Below are positions 27,550-40,959 of a stretch of DNA of 64,000 nucleotides, one piece after another. Where the stretch lies: positions 992,501-1,056,500 of the forward strand of contig RKSN01000001.1 in NCBI GenBank assembly GCA_005518185.1, in the 5' to 3' direction. Position 1 is the stretch's first letter; every line of letters starts with the position of its first letter. This DNA is from Chakrabartia godavariana (GTDB lineage Bacteria > Pseudomonadota > Alphaproteobacteria > Sphingomonadales > Sphingomonadaceae). Under the pieces are notes generated by a model. It was not told the origin of the DNA, did no database searches, and saw only the letters and a list, made by a program, of their open reading frames with translations. The translations under genes and the position numbers were made by a program.

Positions 27550-29049
27550 ATGTCCGGTTTGCGCGAACGGTTTGAATTTTTGAAGGCGACGAAGCCACAG
27601 ACGCTCTCCGATCTGTTCGCGGGCGATGCCGGCCGTGTTGCGGCGCTCTCGCTCACCGAGCAGGGCATTTATTTCGACTTTTCAAAGACCCACCTGACGC
27701 CGGACCTGATCGCCAGGCTCACCGATGTCGCACGCAGCATGGGGCTGGATGCGCGCCGCGATGACCTGTTCGGCGGACGTATTGCCAACCCGACCGAGAA
27801 CCGCGCCGCTGAACACACCGCCGAACGCGGCGAGGGAGCGCCGGAATCTGTCGCCCGCGCCAAGCAGCTTCATGGCCGGACGCGCGCCCTGATCGAGGCG
27901 ATCGAGGCCGGGGCGCTTGGCGACATCCGCCACGTGCTCCACATTGGCATTGGCGGGTCCGCGCTGGGCCCGGACCTGCTTGTCGACGCGCTGGGCCGCG
28001 ACGCGGGTCGCTATGACGTCGCCGTGGTGTCGAACGTGGATGGGGCAGCACTCAAGGAAGCCATTGCCGGCTTCGATCCGCACAAGACGCTGCTCGTCGT
28101 TGCGTCCAAGACCTTCACGACGACCGAAACCATGCTCAACGCCGAAAGCGCATTGGGCTGGATGGTCGAGGCGGGCGTGGAAGATGCCACGGGCCGCGTG
28201 ATCGCGCTGACCGCCAATCCCGAACGTGCGTTTGAATGGGGCGTGGATGAAACGCGCATCCTGCCCTTCTCCGAAACGGTGGGCGGCCGCTATTCGCTCT
28301 GGTCGAGCATCGGCTTCCCCGCGGCCCTCGGCCTTGGTTGGGCGGCGTTTGAGGAACTGCTCGAAGGGGCGGCGGCGATGGACCGGCATTTCCGTCTGGC
28401 GCCGCCGTCGCAGAATGCGCCGCTGCTCGCGGCCTTTGTCGACCAATATTATTCGCTGGGCCGGGATGCCGAGACACGGGCCGTCTTCGCCTATGATGAG
28501 CGCCTGCGGCTGCTGCCGTCCTATCTTCAGCAGCTGGAGATGGAATCGAACGGAAAGAGCGTAACCTTCAACGGCACCCCGCTCGACGGCCAAAGCGGCT
28601 CGGTGACCTGGGGCGGGGTGGGCACCGATGCGCAGCACGCGGTGTTCCAGCTGCTCCATCAGGGCACGCGGCTAGTCCCCGTTGAGTTCATTGCATCCAT
28701 CAAGCCGGGCCATGAGTTTGATGACGCCCATCACCGCCAGCTCCTTGGCAACTGCTTTGCGCAAGGGGCCGCGCTGATGGCGGGCAAGGCCAGCGACGAT
28801 CCGGCGCGCGCCTATGCCGGCGACCGGCCATCGACAACGATCCTCCTCCCGCAGGTTGATCCCCGCACCCTTGGCGCGCTGCTGGCGTTTTATGAGCACC
28901 GGACCTTTGCCAATGCGGTGCTGCTCGGCATCAATCCCTTCGATCAGTTCGGCGTCGAACTGGGCAAGGAAATGGCCAAGGGCATCGAAGGCGGCAACAT
29001 GACGTTTGACGCCTCTACCCAGGCATTGCTGGACAAGGCTTTTGGCTAA
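27550..29049 (+). CDS. pgi: Glucose-6-phosphate isomerase
   Basis: The ATG at 27550 follows AGGAGAAG and gives 499 residues. PGI signatures are GIGGSALGPDLL, the sugar-phosphate loop VASKTFTTTETM, then GGRYSLWSSIGF, the Glu of LEMESNGKS and the Lys of GKEMAKGIE. It interconverts glucose 6-phosphate and fructose 6-phosphate; in sphingomonads, which mostly use the Entner-Doudoroff route, it mainly works toward sugar-nucleotide synthesis. A palindromic repeat element lies behind it. Confidence 0.97.
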   Translation: MSGLRERFEFLKATKPQTLSDLFAGDAGRVAALSLTEQGIYFDFSKTHLTPDLIARLTDVARSMGLDARRDDLFGGRIANPTENRAAEHTAERGEGAPESVARAKQLHGRTRALIEAIEAGALGDIRHVLHIGIGGSALGPDLLVDALGRDAGRYDVAVVSNVDGAALKEAIAGFDPHKTLLVVASKTFTTTETMLNAESALGWMVEAGVEDATGRVIALTANPERAFEWGVDETRILPFSETVGGRYSLWSSIGFPAALGLGWAAFEELLEGAAAMDRHFRLAPPSQNAPLLAAFVDQYYSLGRDAETRAVFAYDERLRLLPSYLQQLEMESNGKSVTFNGTPLDGQSGSVTWGGVGTDAQHAVFQLLHQGTRLVPVEFIASIKPGHEFDDAHHRQLLGNCFAQGAALMAGKASDDPARAYAGDRPSTTILLPQVDPRTLGALLAFYEHRTFANAVLLGINPFDQFGVELGKEMAKGIEGGNMTFDASTQALLDKAFG

Positions 29050-29089
29050 GCCGGTCAGGGTGCTGGAAACATACGTGTAAACATGCAAA

Positions 29090-29156
29090 AGCCCGTTTGT
29101 GTCGAGCGCAGTCGAGACACGTCCCTCGACTTCGCTCGGGGCTAACGGATTCTGGG
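29090..29156. repeat. REP-like palindromic element, family A (copy 1)
   Basis: Two inverted copies of a TCGAG-nnn-AGTCGA core: GTGTCGAGCGCAGTCGAGAC (from 29099) and, on the other strand, CCGAGCGAAGTCGAGGG. CCGTTTG (29093-29099) and CTAACGGAT (29142-29150) form the outer ends. It sits between pgi and gor. A second copy of the same family is at 34113-34196. Such elements are common in sphingomonad intergenic DNA. Confidence 0.75.
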
Positions 29157-29170
29157 ATAGGCCGCAGCAC

Positions 29171-30517
29171 ATGACCTTCGATTTCGACCTCTTCATCATT
29201 GGCGCCGGTTCGGGCGGCGTGCGTGCCGCGCGGATTGCCGCATCGCATGGGGCGAAGGTTGCCGTTGCGGAGGAATATCGGATCGGCGGCACCTGCGTCA
29301 TTCGCGGTTGTGTCCCCAAAAAGATGCTCGTCTACGGCGCGCACTTCGCGGAGGATCTGCATGAAGCGGAGCGCTTTGGCTGGGACATTGAAAGCGCGTC
29401 CTTCAACTGGAAGCGGCTGCGCGATATCGTGCAGGACGATGTGACCCGGCTGGAAGGGCTGTACACCAGCACGCTCAATTCCAACCACGCGACCATCTTT
29501 GCCGAACGCGCGACTGTGGCGGGACCGCACACCGTCCGGCTGGCGAGCGGCAAGGAAGTCTCCGCCAAATATATCCTGATCGCGGTCGGCGCCTGGCCGA
29601 GCATCCCCGACGTGCCCGGCGCCGAGCATGGCATTACCTCGAACGAAGTGTTCCATCTGGACGCCTTACCGAAGCGCGTCGTGATCGCGGGGGCAGGCTA
29701 TATCGCCAACGAGTTTGCGGGCGTCTTTCATGCCTTTGGCTCAAAGGTCTCGCTCATCACGCGCGGCGACCGTATGCTGCGGTCCTACGACACCGAGATC
29801 GTTGACCGGCTGGTCGGCATGACGACGGCGAAAGGCATCGACGTCCACTTCAATTTCCCGTGCTTTGCCATCACCAAGCAGGCGGACGGCAGCCTGCTGC
29901 TCGATGGCGGCGAGCAGGGGACGATCGAAACAGACATGCTCGTGTTCGCGATCGGGCGGACGCCCAAGACGCCCGGCCTCGGTCTTGAAACGGCGGGTGT
30001 CGAGACCGACAAGAATGGCGCGATCCTCGTCGACAAATATAACCGCACCAATGTCGAGAGCATCTATGCCGTTGGTGACGTAACCGACCGCGTGCAGCTG
30101 ACACCTGTCGCCATCCGTGAGGGCCATGCCTTTGCCGACACCGTGTTCGGCAACACCCCGCGCACCGTCGACTATCGCTGCATCCCGACCGCCGTTTTCT
30201 CCAGCCCGCCGATTGCCGGTGTCGGCCTGACCGAAGATCAGGCGCGCGCCGAATTTGGCGAAAGCGTGAAGGTCTATCGCAGCGACTTCCGCCCGATGAA
30301 GAACGTCGTCTCCGGTCGGATGGAGCGCGGCCTCTACAAGATGGTCACGGTTGGCGCGGACGAACGCGTGGTCGGCCTGCACCTCATTGGGCCCGACAGC
30401 GCGGAAATCCTGCAGGCCGCAGCGATTGCGGTGAAGGCGGGCCTCACGAAGCAGGCGTTTGACGACACCGTGGCACTGCATCCGAGCATGGCGGAAGAAC
30501 TGGTCCTCCTGAAATAG
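29171..30517 (+). CDS. gor: Glutathione-disulfide reductase
   Basis: The ATG at 29171 gives 448 residues. FAD is bound at IIGAGSGGVRAAR, the redox-active disulfide is GGTCVIRGCVPKK, NADPH binds at IAGAGYIANEFAGVF, and the C-terminal dimer domain ends with the catalytic base in VALHPSMAEELV. It reduces oxidised glutathione with NADPH. Trypanothione or mercury reductases have a similar plan, but the VPKK wording and length fit GR. Confidence 0.94.
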   Translation: MTFDFDLFIIGAGSGGVRAARIAASHGAKVAVAEEYRIGGTCVIRGCVPKKMLVYGAHFAEDLHEAERFGWDIESASFNWKRLRDIVQDDVTRLEGLYTSTLNSNHATIFAERATVAGPHTVRLASGKEVSAKYILIAVGAWPSIPDVPGAEHGITSNEVFHLDALPKRVVIAGAGYIANEFAGVFHAFGSKVSLITRGDRMLRSYDTEIVDRLVGMTTAKGIDVHFNFPCFAITKQADGSLLLDGGEQGTIETDMLVFAIGRTPKTPGLGLETAGVETDKNGAILVDKYNRTNVESIYAVGDVTDRVQLTPVAIREGHAFADTVFGNTPRTVDYRCIPTAVFSSPPIAGVGLTEDQARAEFGESVKVYRSDFRPMKNVVSGRMERGLYKMVTVGADERVVGLHLIGPDSAEILQAAAIAVKAGLTKQAFDDTVALHPSMAEELVLLK

Positions 30518-30531
30518 CCGTGGGCAGTTGG

Positions 30532-30550
30532 TCCCGAACCTCATTCGGGA
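30532..30550. terminator. Hairpin between convergent gor and DUF2721 genes
   Basis: TCCCGAA (30532-30538) and TTCGGGA (30544-30550) make a perfect seven-pair stem with loop CCTCA between two convergent genes. There is no T-run on either side, so termination is likely Rho-assisted, or the stem only protects 3' ends. Confidence 0.5.
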
Positions 30551-30557
30551 TTCAGCC

Positions 30558-31007
30558 TCACTGGTTCAGGTAGCTCTCCGGAATACGCAGCAGCGCCGTC
30601 GCGATCCGCGTTTCGCGCAGGAACGTGACGAGCGCGAGCATCAGCAGCAGGATGGCCCCGAAGAAGGTGCCCGCGATCACCGCTTCCAGATTGAAGCCCA
30701 ACAGGCGCTCGATGAACAACAGGCCCACCGTCACTCCGACGGTGATGGCGGCGAGCACGAGGTGCAGGATCGCCCGGTTGATCAGCTTGATACGCAGATC
30801 GAGCTGACGCAGCTCATTGACGAGCAGGTCATGGTCGGGACCGGTCGTCGCGACATGCTCCCCCTGTAGATGCCGGGCACGATCGACGATGCGCGCCAGC
30901 CGCGACGTCAGCACGTTCATGAAATTCCCGATGGCGACGAGAATGAAGATCGGCGTCAGCGCAAGCTGGATCGTCTGGGCAATTGAGGAGCCATCCACGC
31001 CGAACAC
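30558..31007 (-). CDS. DUF2721 membrane protein
   Basis: About 149 residues. It starts at GTG 31007, with GGGAG upstream, ten bases behind the acs stop. Helix 1 (QLALTPIFILVAIGNFMNVL) is followed by a basic cytoplasmic part RLARIVDRARHL and LRQLDLRIKLINRAI, then two more helices ending LLLMLALVTFLRETR. This is the DUF2721 pattern, a small inner-membrane family of unknown function. Co-transcription with acs is likely from the spacing; a functional link is not known. A longer N-terminal reading would lie inside acs. Confidence 0.82.
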   Translation of the reverse strand: MFGVDGSSIAQTIQLALTPIFILVAIGNFMNVLTSRLARIVDRARHLQGEHVATTGPDHDLLVNELRQLDLRIKLINRAILHLVLAAITVGVTVGLLFIERLLGFNLEAVIAGTFFGAILLLMLALVTFLRETRIATALLRIPESYLNQ

Positions 31008-31017
31008 CCCGGTCTCC

Positions 31018-32958
<1,941 letters not shown>

Positions 32959-33088
32959 CGCACACTCCCTTGATTGAGTGGCTAATGGGAAAAACCCGGC
33001 ATGGTGGCAAGCCCTTCCAATGCGATTGTCTCGGTTTCGATCTGCCACTAGTCTGGCTGCACAATGATGGGGGTGAGGAGAGCGACAC

Positions 33089-34105
33089 ATGACAGGCAAG
33101 GTCTTCGTATCGGGCGGAAGCGGCTATATTGCGGGCTTCCTGATCCGGCAGCTGGTGGCCGAGGGCTGGCAGGTCCACTCGAGCATCCGCAATCTGGCGC
33201 GGGAGGCCGACGTCCGGGCCTGGCTGGGCGTGGACAACAGCAAACTGACCTTTTTCGCGGCCGACCTCATGAGCGATGATGGCTGGGCAGAGGCGATGGC
33301 GGGCTGCACCCATGTCGCGCATGTCGCCTCGCCAATCCCGTCCAATGCGCCCAAGCATGAAGATGAGCTGATCGTTCCGGCCCGCGAAGGTGCATTGAGA
33401 GCCCTGCGGTTCGCCAAGGAAGCCGGGATCAAGCGGTTCGTCATGACGTCCTCCGTCGCGGCCATCGCTTATGGGCATGGCGGCGCAAAGCATCATTTTA
33501 CCGAGGCCGACTGGACCAATGTCGATAGCCCCGACGCCTATCCCTATGTGAAGTCCAAGACTATTGCGGAGCGCGCCGCGCGCGACTGGGTGGCGGCGAG
33601 TGGCTCGGACATGGAGTTCGTGACGGTCAACCCGTCGCTCGTCCTTGGACCGCTGATGGCGCCGGACTTCTCGACATCGCTCGAGGCGGTGAAGAAGCTC
33701 ATGGACGGCTCATTGCCGGGTCTGCCGCATTTTGGCTTCTCCGTGGTCGATGTCCGCGACGTGGCGGACCTCCACGTGCGCTGCCTGACCGCACCCAATA
33801 TGGCGGGGGAGCGCTTTATCGCGGCGGGACCATTCCTGTGGATGGGGGAGGTCGCCGCAATCCTGAAACAGGGCCTCGGCCCGCAGGGACGCAAGGTGCC
33901 GACGCGCAAGCTGCCCAATTTCCTGGTGAAGCTGTCGGCTTTGTTCGATCCGGTCATCAAGCAGGTCGTTGGCGAACTGGACAATATCCGCGACGCCTCG
34001 GCGCAACGGGCCAAGGATATCCTCGGCTGGCAGACGCGCGATCCGGCGGAAAGCATCCTGGATACCGCCCGTGACATGATCCGCCTGGGCGTGGTCAAAG
34101 TCTAG
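33089..34105 (+). CDS. Extended short-chain dehydrogenase (dihydroflavonol reductase/aldehyde reductase type)
   Basis: A 338-residue NAD(P)-dependent extended SDR. The nucleotide loop is [16 protein letters not shown]; catalytic Ser lies in [12 protein letters not shown] and the Tyr-Lys pair in [11 protein letters not shown]. The Rossmann loop is G-x-x-G-x-x-A. Family members reduce aldehydes or ketones or act in flavonoid or steroid metabolism; the substrate cannot be told. Divergent from acs with 130 bases between. A palindromic repeat follows it. Confidence 0.85.
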   Translation: MTGKVFVSGGSGYIAGFLIRQLVAEGWQVHSSIRNLAREADVRAWLGVDNSKLTFFAADLMSDDGWAEAMAGCTHVAHVASPIPSNAPKHEDELIVPAREGALRALRFAKEAGIKRFVMTSSVAAIAYGHGGAKHHFTEADWTNVDSPDAYPYVKSKTIAERAARDWVAASGSDMEFVTVNPSLVLGPLMAPDFSTSLEAVKKLMDGSLPGLPHFGFSVVDVRDVADLHVRCLTAPNMAGERFIAAGPFLWMGEVAAILKQGLGPQGRKVPTRKLPNFLVKLSALFDPVIKQVVGELDNIRDASAQRAKDILGWQTRDPAESILDTARDMIRLGVVKV

Positions 34106-34112
34106 CCAGTGA

Positions 34113-34196
34113 ACAAATCCGTTCTTGTCGAGCAAAGTCGAGACACCGGCTCTGGCGGCCACGTCCCTCGACTTCGCTCGGGACTAACGGATTTGT
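34113..34196. repeat. REP-like palindromic element, family A (copy 2)
   Basis: A perfect 11-bp terminal inverted repeat, ACAAATCCGTT (34113-34123) and AACGGATTTGT (34186-34196), encloses two inverted core copies, TTGTCGAGCAAAGTCGAGAC and its partner CCCTCGACTTCGCTCGGG. It lies between the SDR gene and the 3' end of the ScfR-like gene, which converge. It is longer in the middle than copy 1. Confidence 0.8.
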
Positions 34197-34214
34197 GCAT
34201 AAGGCCATCCGGCT

Positions 34215-35621
34215 TCACGCAAGTCGATAGGGGACCACGTCCCGCCGATCCGGGTCGACCACGATGTCGCGGTCGGACGGCGGGAAGGCGCGCTGGTCGC
34301 AATCGGCACGGGGGCACAGGCGGCATGAGACGCCGATCTTTGTCGCCGCGCGCGGGGAGGTGAGGTCGAGCCCGTCGGCATAGACGAACTCGCGCGCATG
34401 GTCCGCCTCGCAGCCCAAAGCCACGGCATAGCGGCGCGGCGCGCGGTCATAGCTGCCCGACGGCTTCACCAGCCCCTTGGCCATCGAGACATAGCGTACG
34501 CCATCGGGCGTCTCCGCCAGCTGGACGAGAATACGGTCAGGGATGGCCACTGCTTCATGCACGATCCACAGCGGACAGGCACCGCCGAAGCGCGCGAACT
34601 GGAGCCGCGTGGCGGAGTGCCGCTTGGTAATGTTGCCCGCCATGTCCACGCGGCAGAAGAAGAAGGGGATGCCGCGTGCGCCCGGGCGCTGGAGGGTGGA
34701 GAGGCGGTGGCAGGCCTGTTCAAAGCTGACGCCGAAATGCTGGCGCAGACGATCAATGTCGTGCCGCACCACCCGCGCCTCGTCACGAAAGCGGGCATAG
34801 GGCATCAGCAAGGCCCCTGCGGCATAGTTGGCAAGCCCGACCGAAAGAAGGCGCCGTGCCGCCGCCGTGCGCAGGCCTGCCTGTTCGACGACGGCCGTGA
34901 TCTCGTCGCGCAGCGCCAAAGCGGACAATTGGTGGGCAAGCTGAAAGCGCTGGCTTTCAACGGGCTGTCCCTGATCGATGACGAGATGTCCCATCTCCGG
35001 ATCGAAATCGCGCAGGCCCGCGCTTGTTGCATAGACCAGCGACACCGACAGGGCATTGCGCAGATACAGTTCCAGCCCCTCGAGGGCCGGCGTCGGCTGG
35101 CTTCCGCGCAGCTTGTCGCCCAGCCGTTCGGCGGCGCGGTCGAGCACGTCGACATAATTGCCGGCATTGTGGAACCAGTCGCGCACCTCCTCCCAGGGCA
35201 GGCGGCTGCCATCGGCCTGATCGGCACCCAGCGCCTCATCCACGATCTGGAGCCGCTGGCCCGCATTGCGATAGGCAGCATGCAGCGTGACAAACTGATC
35301 GGCGAGCGCGGGCTGTTGCTCCGCGATACGGCTGAGTTGTTCGGGCGTGAGCGGATTGGGGAAGAGCGGGTCGGCCGCCGCCTCGCGCAGCGCCGCGAAG
35401 CGCCGGGTGGTCGCGTCCTCCTCAAATTCCTGCCAGTCGAGCGGGAAGTCACGCGCCAGGATTTCGAGCAGGGCCGGGGTCAGGGGACGGTCATCGCTTT
35501 CGAGCTGCGAGAGGTAGGACACAGAGATGCCCAGCCGCTGCGCCATCTCCGCCTGCTTGAGGCTGCGGGCCGCGCGCAGGGTGCGCAGGCGCTGACCGGC
35601 AAAGATGCGACGCTTGGACAT
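34215..35621 (-). CDS. ScfR-like XRE-family regulator of short-chain fatty-acid metabolism
   Basis: The ATG at 35621 gives 468 residues. The N-terminal XRE helix-turn-helix (about 8-60) reads LRTLRAARSLKQAEMAQRLG, then SVSYLSQLESDDRPLTP. The middle has the IrrE/DUF955-like region (QRFQLAHQLSALALRDEI, though without a clear HExxH), and the C-terminal DUF2083 part ends with the Cys motif CRLCPRADCDQRAF. This is the ScfR/RamB/PrpR plan; those proteins sense acyl-CoA levels and control acetate, propionate and glyoxylate genes. It is divergent from pccB. Confidence 0.88.
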   Translation of the reverse strand: MSKRRIFAGQRLRTLRAARSLKQAEMAQRLGISVSYLSQLESDDRPLTPALLEILARDFPLDWQEFEEDATTRRFAALREAAADPLFPNPLTPEQLSRIAEQQPALADQFVTLHAAYRNAGQRLQIVDEALGADQADGSRLPWEEVRDWFHNAGNYVDVLDRAAERLGDKLRGSQPTPALEGLELYLRNALSVSLVYATSAGLRDFDPEMGHLVIDQGQPVESQRFQLAHQLSALALRDEITAVVEQAGLRTAAARRLLSVGLANYAAGALLMPYARFRDEARVVRHDIDRLRQHFGVSFEQACHRLSTLQRPGARGIPFFFCRVDMAGNITKRHSATRLQFARFGGACPLWIVHEAVAIPDRILVQLAETPDGVRYVSMAKGLVKPSGSYDRAPRRYAVALGCEADHAREFVYADGLDLTSPRAATKIGVSCRLCPRADCDQRAFPPSDRDIVVDPDRRDVVPYRLA

Positions 35622-35673
35622 GATCTCAAAGCCCTTCCGCTCTCCCTGACAAGAGAGATTTGTTACGTGATCT

Positions 35674-35706
35674 ACTTTGCAAACTGGTACTTCGCAACTT
35701 CGCAAA
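35674..35706 (+). promoter_or_regulatory. Three ACTTYGCAA repeats: candidate ScfR operator before pccB
   Basis: ACTTTGCAAA at 35674, ACTTCGCAA at 35689 and ACTTCGCAAA at 35697 are direct repeats in the gap between the regulator and pccB. The core is close to the ACTTTGCAAA-type site reported for the related RamB and PrpR regulators. They lie 70-100 bases before the pccB start, a good place for activation or autoregulation. Confidence 0.6.
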
Positions 35707-35772
35707 TTCACATTGGACATTGACTGCCGCACCGCCCAAACAGCCCGCTTCAAATTCAAGACGGGGACGCCC

Positions 35773-37305
35773 ATGTCATCAAACATCGCAGAACTCGAAA
35801 AGCGCCGGGAAGCGGCCCGTATGGGCGGCGGACAGAAGCGCATCGACGCGCAGCACAGCAAAGGCCGCCTGACTGCACGTGAACGCGTCAGCGTACTCCT
35901 CGACGAAGGCTCGTTCGAAGAGCTTGACATGTATGTCGAACATAACTGCACCGATTTCGGCATGGACGCGACGAAGATCCCCGGCGACGGCGTGGTCACT
36001 GGCTCCGGCACGATCAACGGCCGTCTGGTTTACGTGTTCAGTCAGGACTTCACCGTGTTCGGTGGCTCGCTGTCGGAGCGGCACGCGCAGAAGATCTGCA
36101 AGGTGATGGACATGGCGCTGAAGGTCGGCGCCCCCGTCATAGGCATGAATGACTCAGGCGGTGCGCGCATTCAGGAAGGTGTGGCGAGCCTTGGCGGCTA
36201 TGCCGAAGTGTTCCAGCGCAATGTGCTGGCATCGGGCGTCGTGCCGCAGCTGAGCCTCATCATGGGCCCGTGCGCGGGCGGCGCGGTCTATTCGCCCGCG
36301 ATGACCGACTTCATCTTCATGGTGAAGGATTCGAGCTACATGTTCGTCACCGGCCCGGACGTTGTGAAGACGGTGACCAACGAAGTCGTGACGCAGGAAG
36401 AGCTGGGCGGTGCCGTCACGCACACCGCCAAGTCCGGCGTTGCTGATCTCGCGCTGGAGAACGATATCGAAGCGTTGCTCGCGGCACGCGACTTCATCGA
36501 CTTCCTGCCGGAAAACAACCGCAGCGGCGTGCCCGAACGGCCGACCAGCGACCCGTGGGACCGGATCGAGAACAGCCTCGACACGCTGATCCCGCCGAGC
36601 GCGAACCAGCCCTATGACATGCATGAGCTGATCCGGAAGACCGTCGACGAAGGCGACTTCTTCGAAATCCAGCCCAATCATGCGGCGAACATCATCGTCG
36701 GCTTCGGCCGCGTGGAAGGCCGCACTGTTGGCATCGTCGCCAACCAGCCGATGGTGCTCGCAGGTTGCCTCGACATTGCCGCGTCCAAGAAGGCAGGCCG
36801 CTTCGTCCGCTTCTGCGATGCGTTTGAGATTCCGATCGTCACCTTCGTTGACGTGCCGGGCTTCCTGCCCGGTGTCAGCCAGGAGCATAACGGCATCATC
36901 AAGAACGGCGCCAAGCTGCTCTTCGCCTATGCCGAAGCGACCGTGCCGAAGATCACCGTCATCACGCGCAAGGCCTATGGCGGCGCCTATGACGTCATGG
37001 CCTCAAAGCATTTGCGCGGTGACCTCAACTACGCCTGGCCGACCGCCGAAATCGCGGTGATGGGCGCCAAGGGCGCGGTGGAAATCATCTTCCGCTCCGA
37101 CATCGGCGACCCGGAAAAGATTGCCGAGCGCACCAAGGAATATGAAGACCGCTTCGCCAACCCGTTTGTGGCCGCGAGCAAGGGCTTTGTGGACGAGGTG
37201 ATCATGCCGCACTCCACGCGGCGGCGGATTGCCTTGGGTCTTCGGAAGCTGCGGAACAAGCAGCTGGAGAACCCGTGGAAGAAGCACGACAATATTCCGC
37301 TGTGA
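35773..37305 (+). CDS. pccB: Propionyl-CoA carboxylase, beta (carboxyltransferase) subunit
   Basis: The ATG at 35773 gives 510 residues. It has the two crotonase-like halves of acyl-CoA carboxyltransferases: [19 protein letters not shown] with [17 protein letters not shown] in the N-half, and [20 protein letters not shown] with [11 protein letters not shown] in the C-half. The length and wording fit PccB, not AccD. With biotin-carrying PccA (41.1 kb) it makes (S)-methylmalonyl-CoA from propionyl-CoA. It is the first gene of the pathway run and lies behind the candidate ScfR sites. A short stem (CGAAAGT 37307, ACTTTCG 37331) follows. Confidence 0.95.
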   Translation: MSSNIAELEKRREAARMGGGQKRIDAQHSKGRLTARERVSVLLDEGSFEELDMYVEHNCTDFGMDATKIPGDGVVTGSGTINGRLVYVFSQDFTVFGGSLSERHAQKICKVMDMALKVGAPVIGMNDSGGARIQEGVASLGGYAEVFQRNVLASGVVPQLSLIMGPCAGGAVYSPAMTDFIFMVKDSSYMFVTGPDVVKTVTNEVVTQEELGGAVTHTAKSGVADLALENDIEALLAARDFIDFLPENNRSGVPERPTSDPWDRIENSLDTLIPPSANQPYDMHELIRKTVDEGDFFEIQPNHAANIIVGFGRVEGRTVGIVANQPMVLAGCLDIAASKKAGRFVRFCDAFEIPIVTFVDVPGFLPGVSQEHNGIIKNGAKLLFAYAEATVPKITVITRKAYGGAYDVMASKHLRGDLNYAWPTAEIAVMGAKGAVEIIFRSDIGDPEKIAERTKEYEDRFANPFVAASKGFVDEVIMPHSTRRRIALGLRKLRNKQLENPWKKHDNIPL

Positions 37306-37350
37306 TCGAAAGTTTGATCAAGGGTCTGCTACTTTCGGGAGTTTAGATTG

Positions 37351-37788
37351 ATGAAACTAGGCCGTCTCAACCATATCGGCGTCGCGACGCCCTCCATTGC
37401 GGACAGCATTGTCTTTTACCGCGATGTGATGGGCGCGACGAAGATCCATGATCCGTTCGACCTACCGGACCAGGGCGTGAAGGTGTGCTTCGTCGATACG
37501 CCGGGCGCGGATGGTGCGCTCAATGGTACGCAGATCGAGCTGATCGAGCCGCTGCCGGGCAATACCTCCATCGCGTCTTTCCTGGAGAAGAACCCGCAAG
37601 GGGGCCAGCACCACATGTGCTACGAAGTGCCCGACATTCACACCGCCAAGGCCGAGTTTGAGGCCATGGGCAAACGCGTGCTCGGAGAACCCCGCATCGG
37701 CGCGCACGGCACGCTCATTTTCTTTGTGCACCCACGGGACATGGGCGGGGTTTTGACCGAGATTATGGAGACGCCGAAGGGGCATTGA
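37351..37788 (+). CDS. mce: Methylmalonyl-CoA epimerase
   Basis: A 145-residue vicinal-oxygen-chelate protein. It starts MKLGRLNHIGVATPSI, with metal-binding His in LNHIGVA, then Glu in IELIEPL, a second His in GGQHHMCYEVPD and the final Glu in LTEIME. It converts (S)- to (R)-methylmalonyl-CoA, the step between PCC and mutase. The ATG is at 37351; a TTG directly before it is less likely. Position in the operon fits exactly. Confidence 0.95.
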   Translation: MKLGRLNHIGVATPSIADSIVFYRDVMGATKIHDPFDLPDQGVKVCFVDTPGADGALNGTQIELIEPLPGNTSIASFLEKNPQGGQHHMCYEVPDIHTAKAEFEAMGKRVLGEPRIGAHGTLIFFVHPRDMGGVLTEIMETPKGH

Positions 37789-37795
37789 TCCTTCA

Positions 37796-37891
37796 CCCCT
37801 CCCTTCCAAGGGAGGGGACCGGGGTGGGTGCGAGCGTAAGCGAGCGGTCGCGGCACAAACCCACCCCAACCCCTCCCTTGGAAGGGAGGGG
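37796..37891. repeat. REP-like element, family D (CCCCTCCCTT type)
   Basis: The left arm CCCCTCCCTTCCAAGGGAGG is itself palindromic; the right arm has the same core, CCCCTCCCTTGGAAGGGAGG, ending at 37891. Inside these, GGGGTGGGT (37812 on) pairs with ACCCACCCC (37859 on). The whole can fold into a long branched hairpin. It lies in the mce-echA gap, eight bases behind the mce stop. Confidence 0.85.
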
Positions 37892-37922
37892 CTTACAAGT
37901 TCGGAGAGGACAGGAGAAGAAC

Positions 37923-38705
37923 ATGACCTATGAAACGATCACCGTTGACGTCACTGACAAGATTGCCACGATCACGCTCAACCGCCCGGAGCGGATGAAT
38001 GCGTGCAGTCTCGACATGGCGGGCGAGATCAATGACGCGCTGTCCTCCCTCACCGATGCACGCTGCCTGATCATCACGGGCGCGGGGCGTGGGTTCTGTT
38101 CCGGCGCAGACCTTCAGGCGCGCGGCGGCAAGTCGATTTCGGGCGGGGAGGGCAGCTACATCGCGCTCACCCGGCATTACAACCCGCTGATGATGAACCT
38201 CGCGCGGCTCAATATCCCCGTCATCACCGCCGTCAATGGCGCCGCCGCCGGTGTCGGCTGCTCAATCGGGCTTGCGGGCGACTTCGTGATCGCTGGCAAG
38301 AGCGGCTATTTCCTGCAGGCGTTCGTCAACATCGGCCTTGTGCCCGATGGCGGCGCGAGCTGGATGCTGCCCCGCATGGTCGGCAAGGCACGCGCGACCG
38401 AGATGATGATGCTCGGCGAAAAGATCAGCGCGGACAAGGCCTATGACTGGGGCATGATCTACAAGGTGGTCGAAGATGCCGACCTGATGGCCGAAGCGCG
38501 CGCGCTCGCGACCCGCCTCGCCAATGGCCCGACGCTTGCTTACGCGACGATGCGCAAGAACATCCTTGTCGCCATGGAGAACAGCTATTCCGAACAGCTC
38601 CTCGCCGAAGCCGAAGGGCAGCGGATCGCGGGCTCGTCGGAAGATGCGGCGGAAGGCGGCATGGCGTTTCTCCAGAAGCGGAAGCCGGAGTTCAAGGGGC
38701 GTTAA
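37923..38705 (+). CDS. Enoyl-CoA hydratase/isomerase family protein
   Basis: A 260-residue crotonase. The ATG at 37923 follows GAGGACAGGAGAAGAAC. The oxyanion-hole parts are GRGFCSGADLQARGG and NGAAAGVGCSIGLAGDF; the usual catalytic Glu of hydratases at the second site is not obvious (VNIGLVPDGGASWMLP has Asp in place of the usual Glu region), as in PaaG-type isomerases/hydratases. The substrate is unknown; lying between mce and mutase genes it may help feed branched-chain or odd-chain acyl-CoA into the pathway. Confidence 0.88.
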   Translation: MTYETITVDVTDKIATITLNRPERMNACSLDMAGEINDALSSLTDARCLIITGAGRGFCSGADLQARGGKSISGGEGSYIALTRHYNPLMMNLARLNIPVITAVNGAAAGVGCSIGLAGDFVIAGKSGYFLQAFVNIGLVPDGGASWMLPRMVGKARATEMMMLGEKISADKAYDWGMIYKVVEDADLMAEARALATRLANGPTLAYATMRKNILVAMENSYSEQLLAEAEGQRIAGSSEDAAEGGMAFLQKRKPEFKGR

Positions 38706-38720
38706 ACGCTTCAAAATGAG

Positions 38721-38812
38721 CGTCACCCTGAACTTGTTTCAGGGTCCATGCCTCCGACCCCACCGCAGTTCGCAGGCTGAGGCATGGATGCTGAACCAAG
38801 TTCAGCCTGACG
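38721..38812. repeat. REP-like element, family C (CGTCACCCTGAAC type)
   Basis: CGTCACCCTGAAC (from 38721) is matched by GTTCAGCCTGACG at the other end (to 38812). Inside, CCATGCCTC (38746 on) pairs with GAGGCATGG (38779 on). The whole 92-base unit is an imperfect hairpin in the echA-mcm gap. The motif CACCCTGAACTTGTTTCAGG is typical of dispersed sphingomonad repeats. Confidence 0.82.
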
Positions 38813-38834
38813 ATTTGTGAAAATGGATAGACAG

Positions 38835-40955
<2,121 letters not shown>

Positions 40956-40959
40956 GACA

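Noticed and set aside
32959-33088. ScfR site before acs
   Set aside because: No ACTTYGCAA or TTTGCAAA-type sequence is present in the gap.
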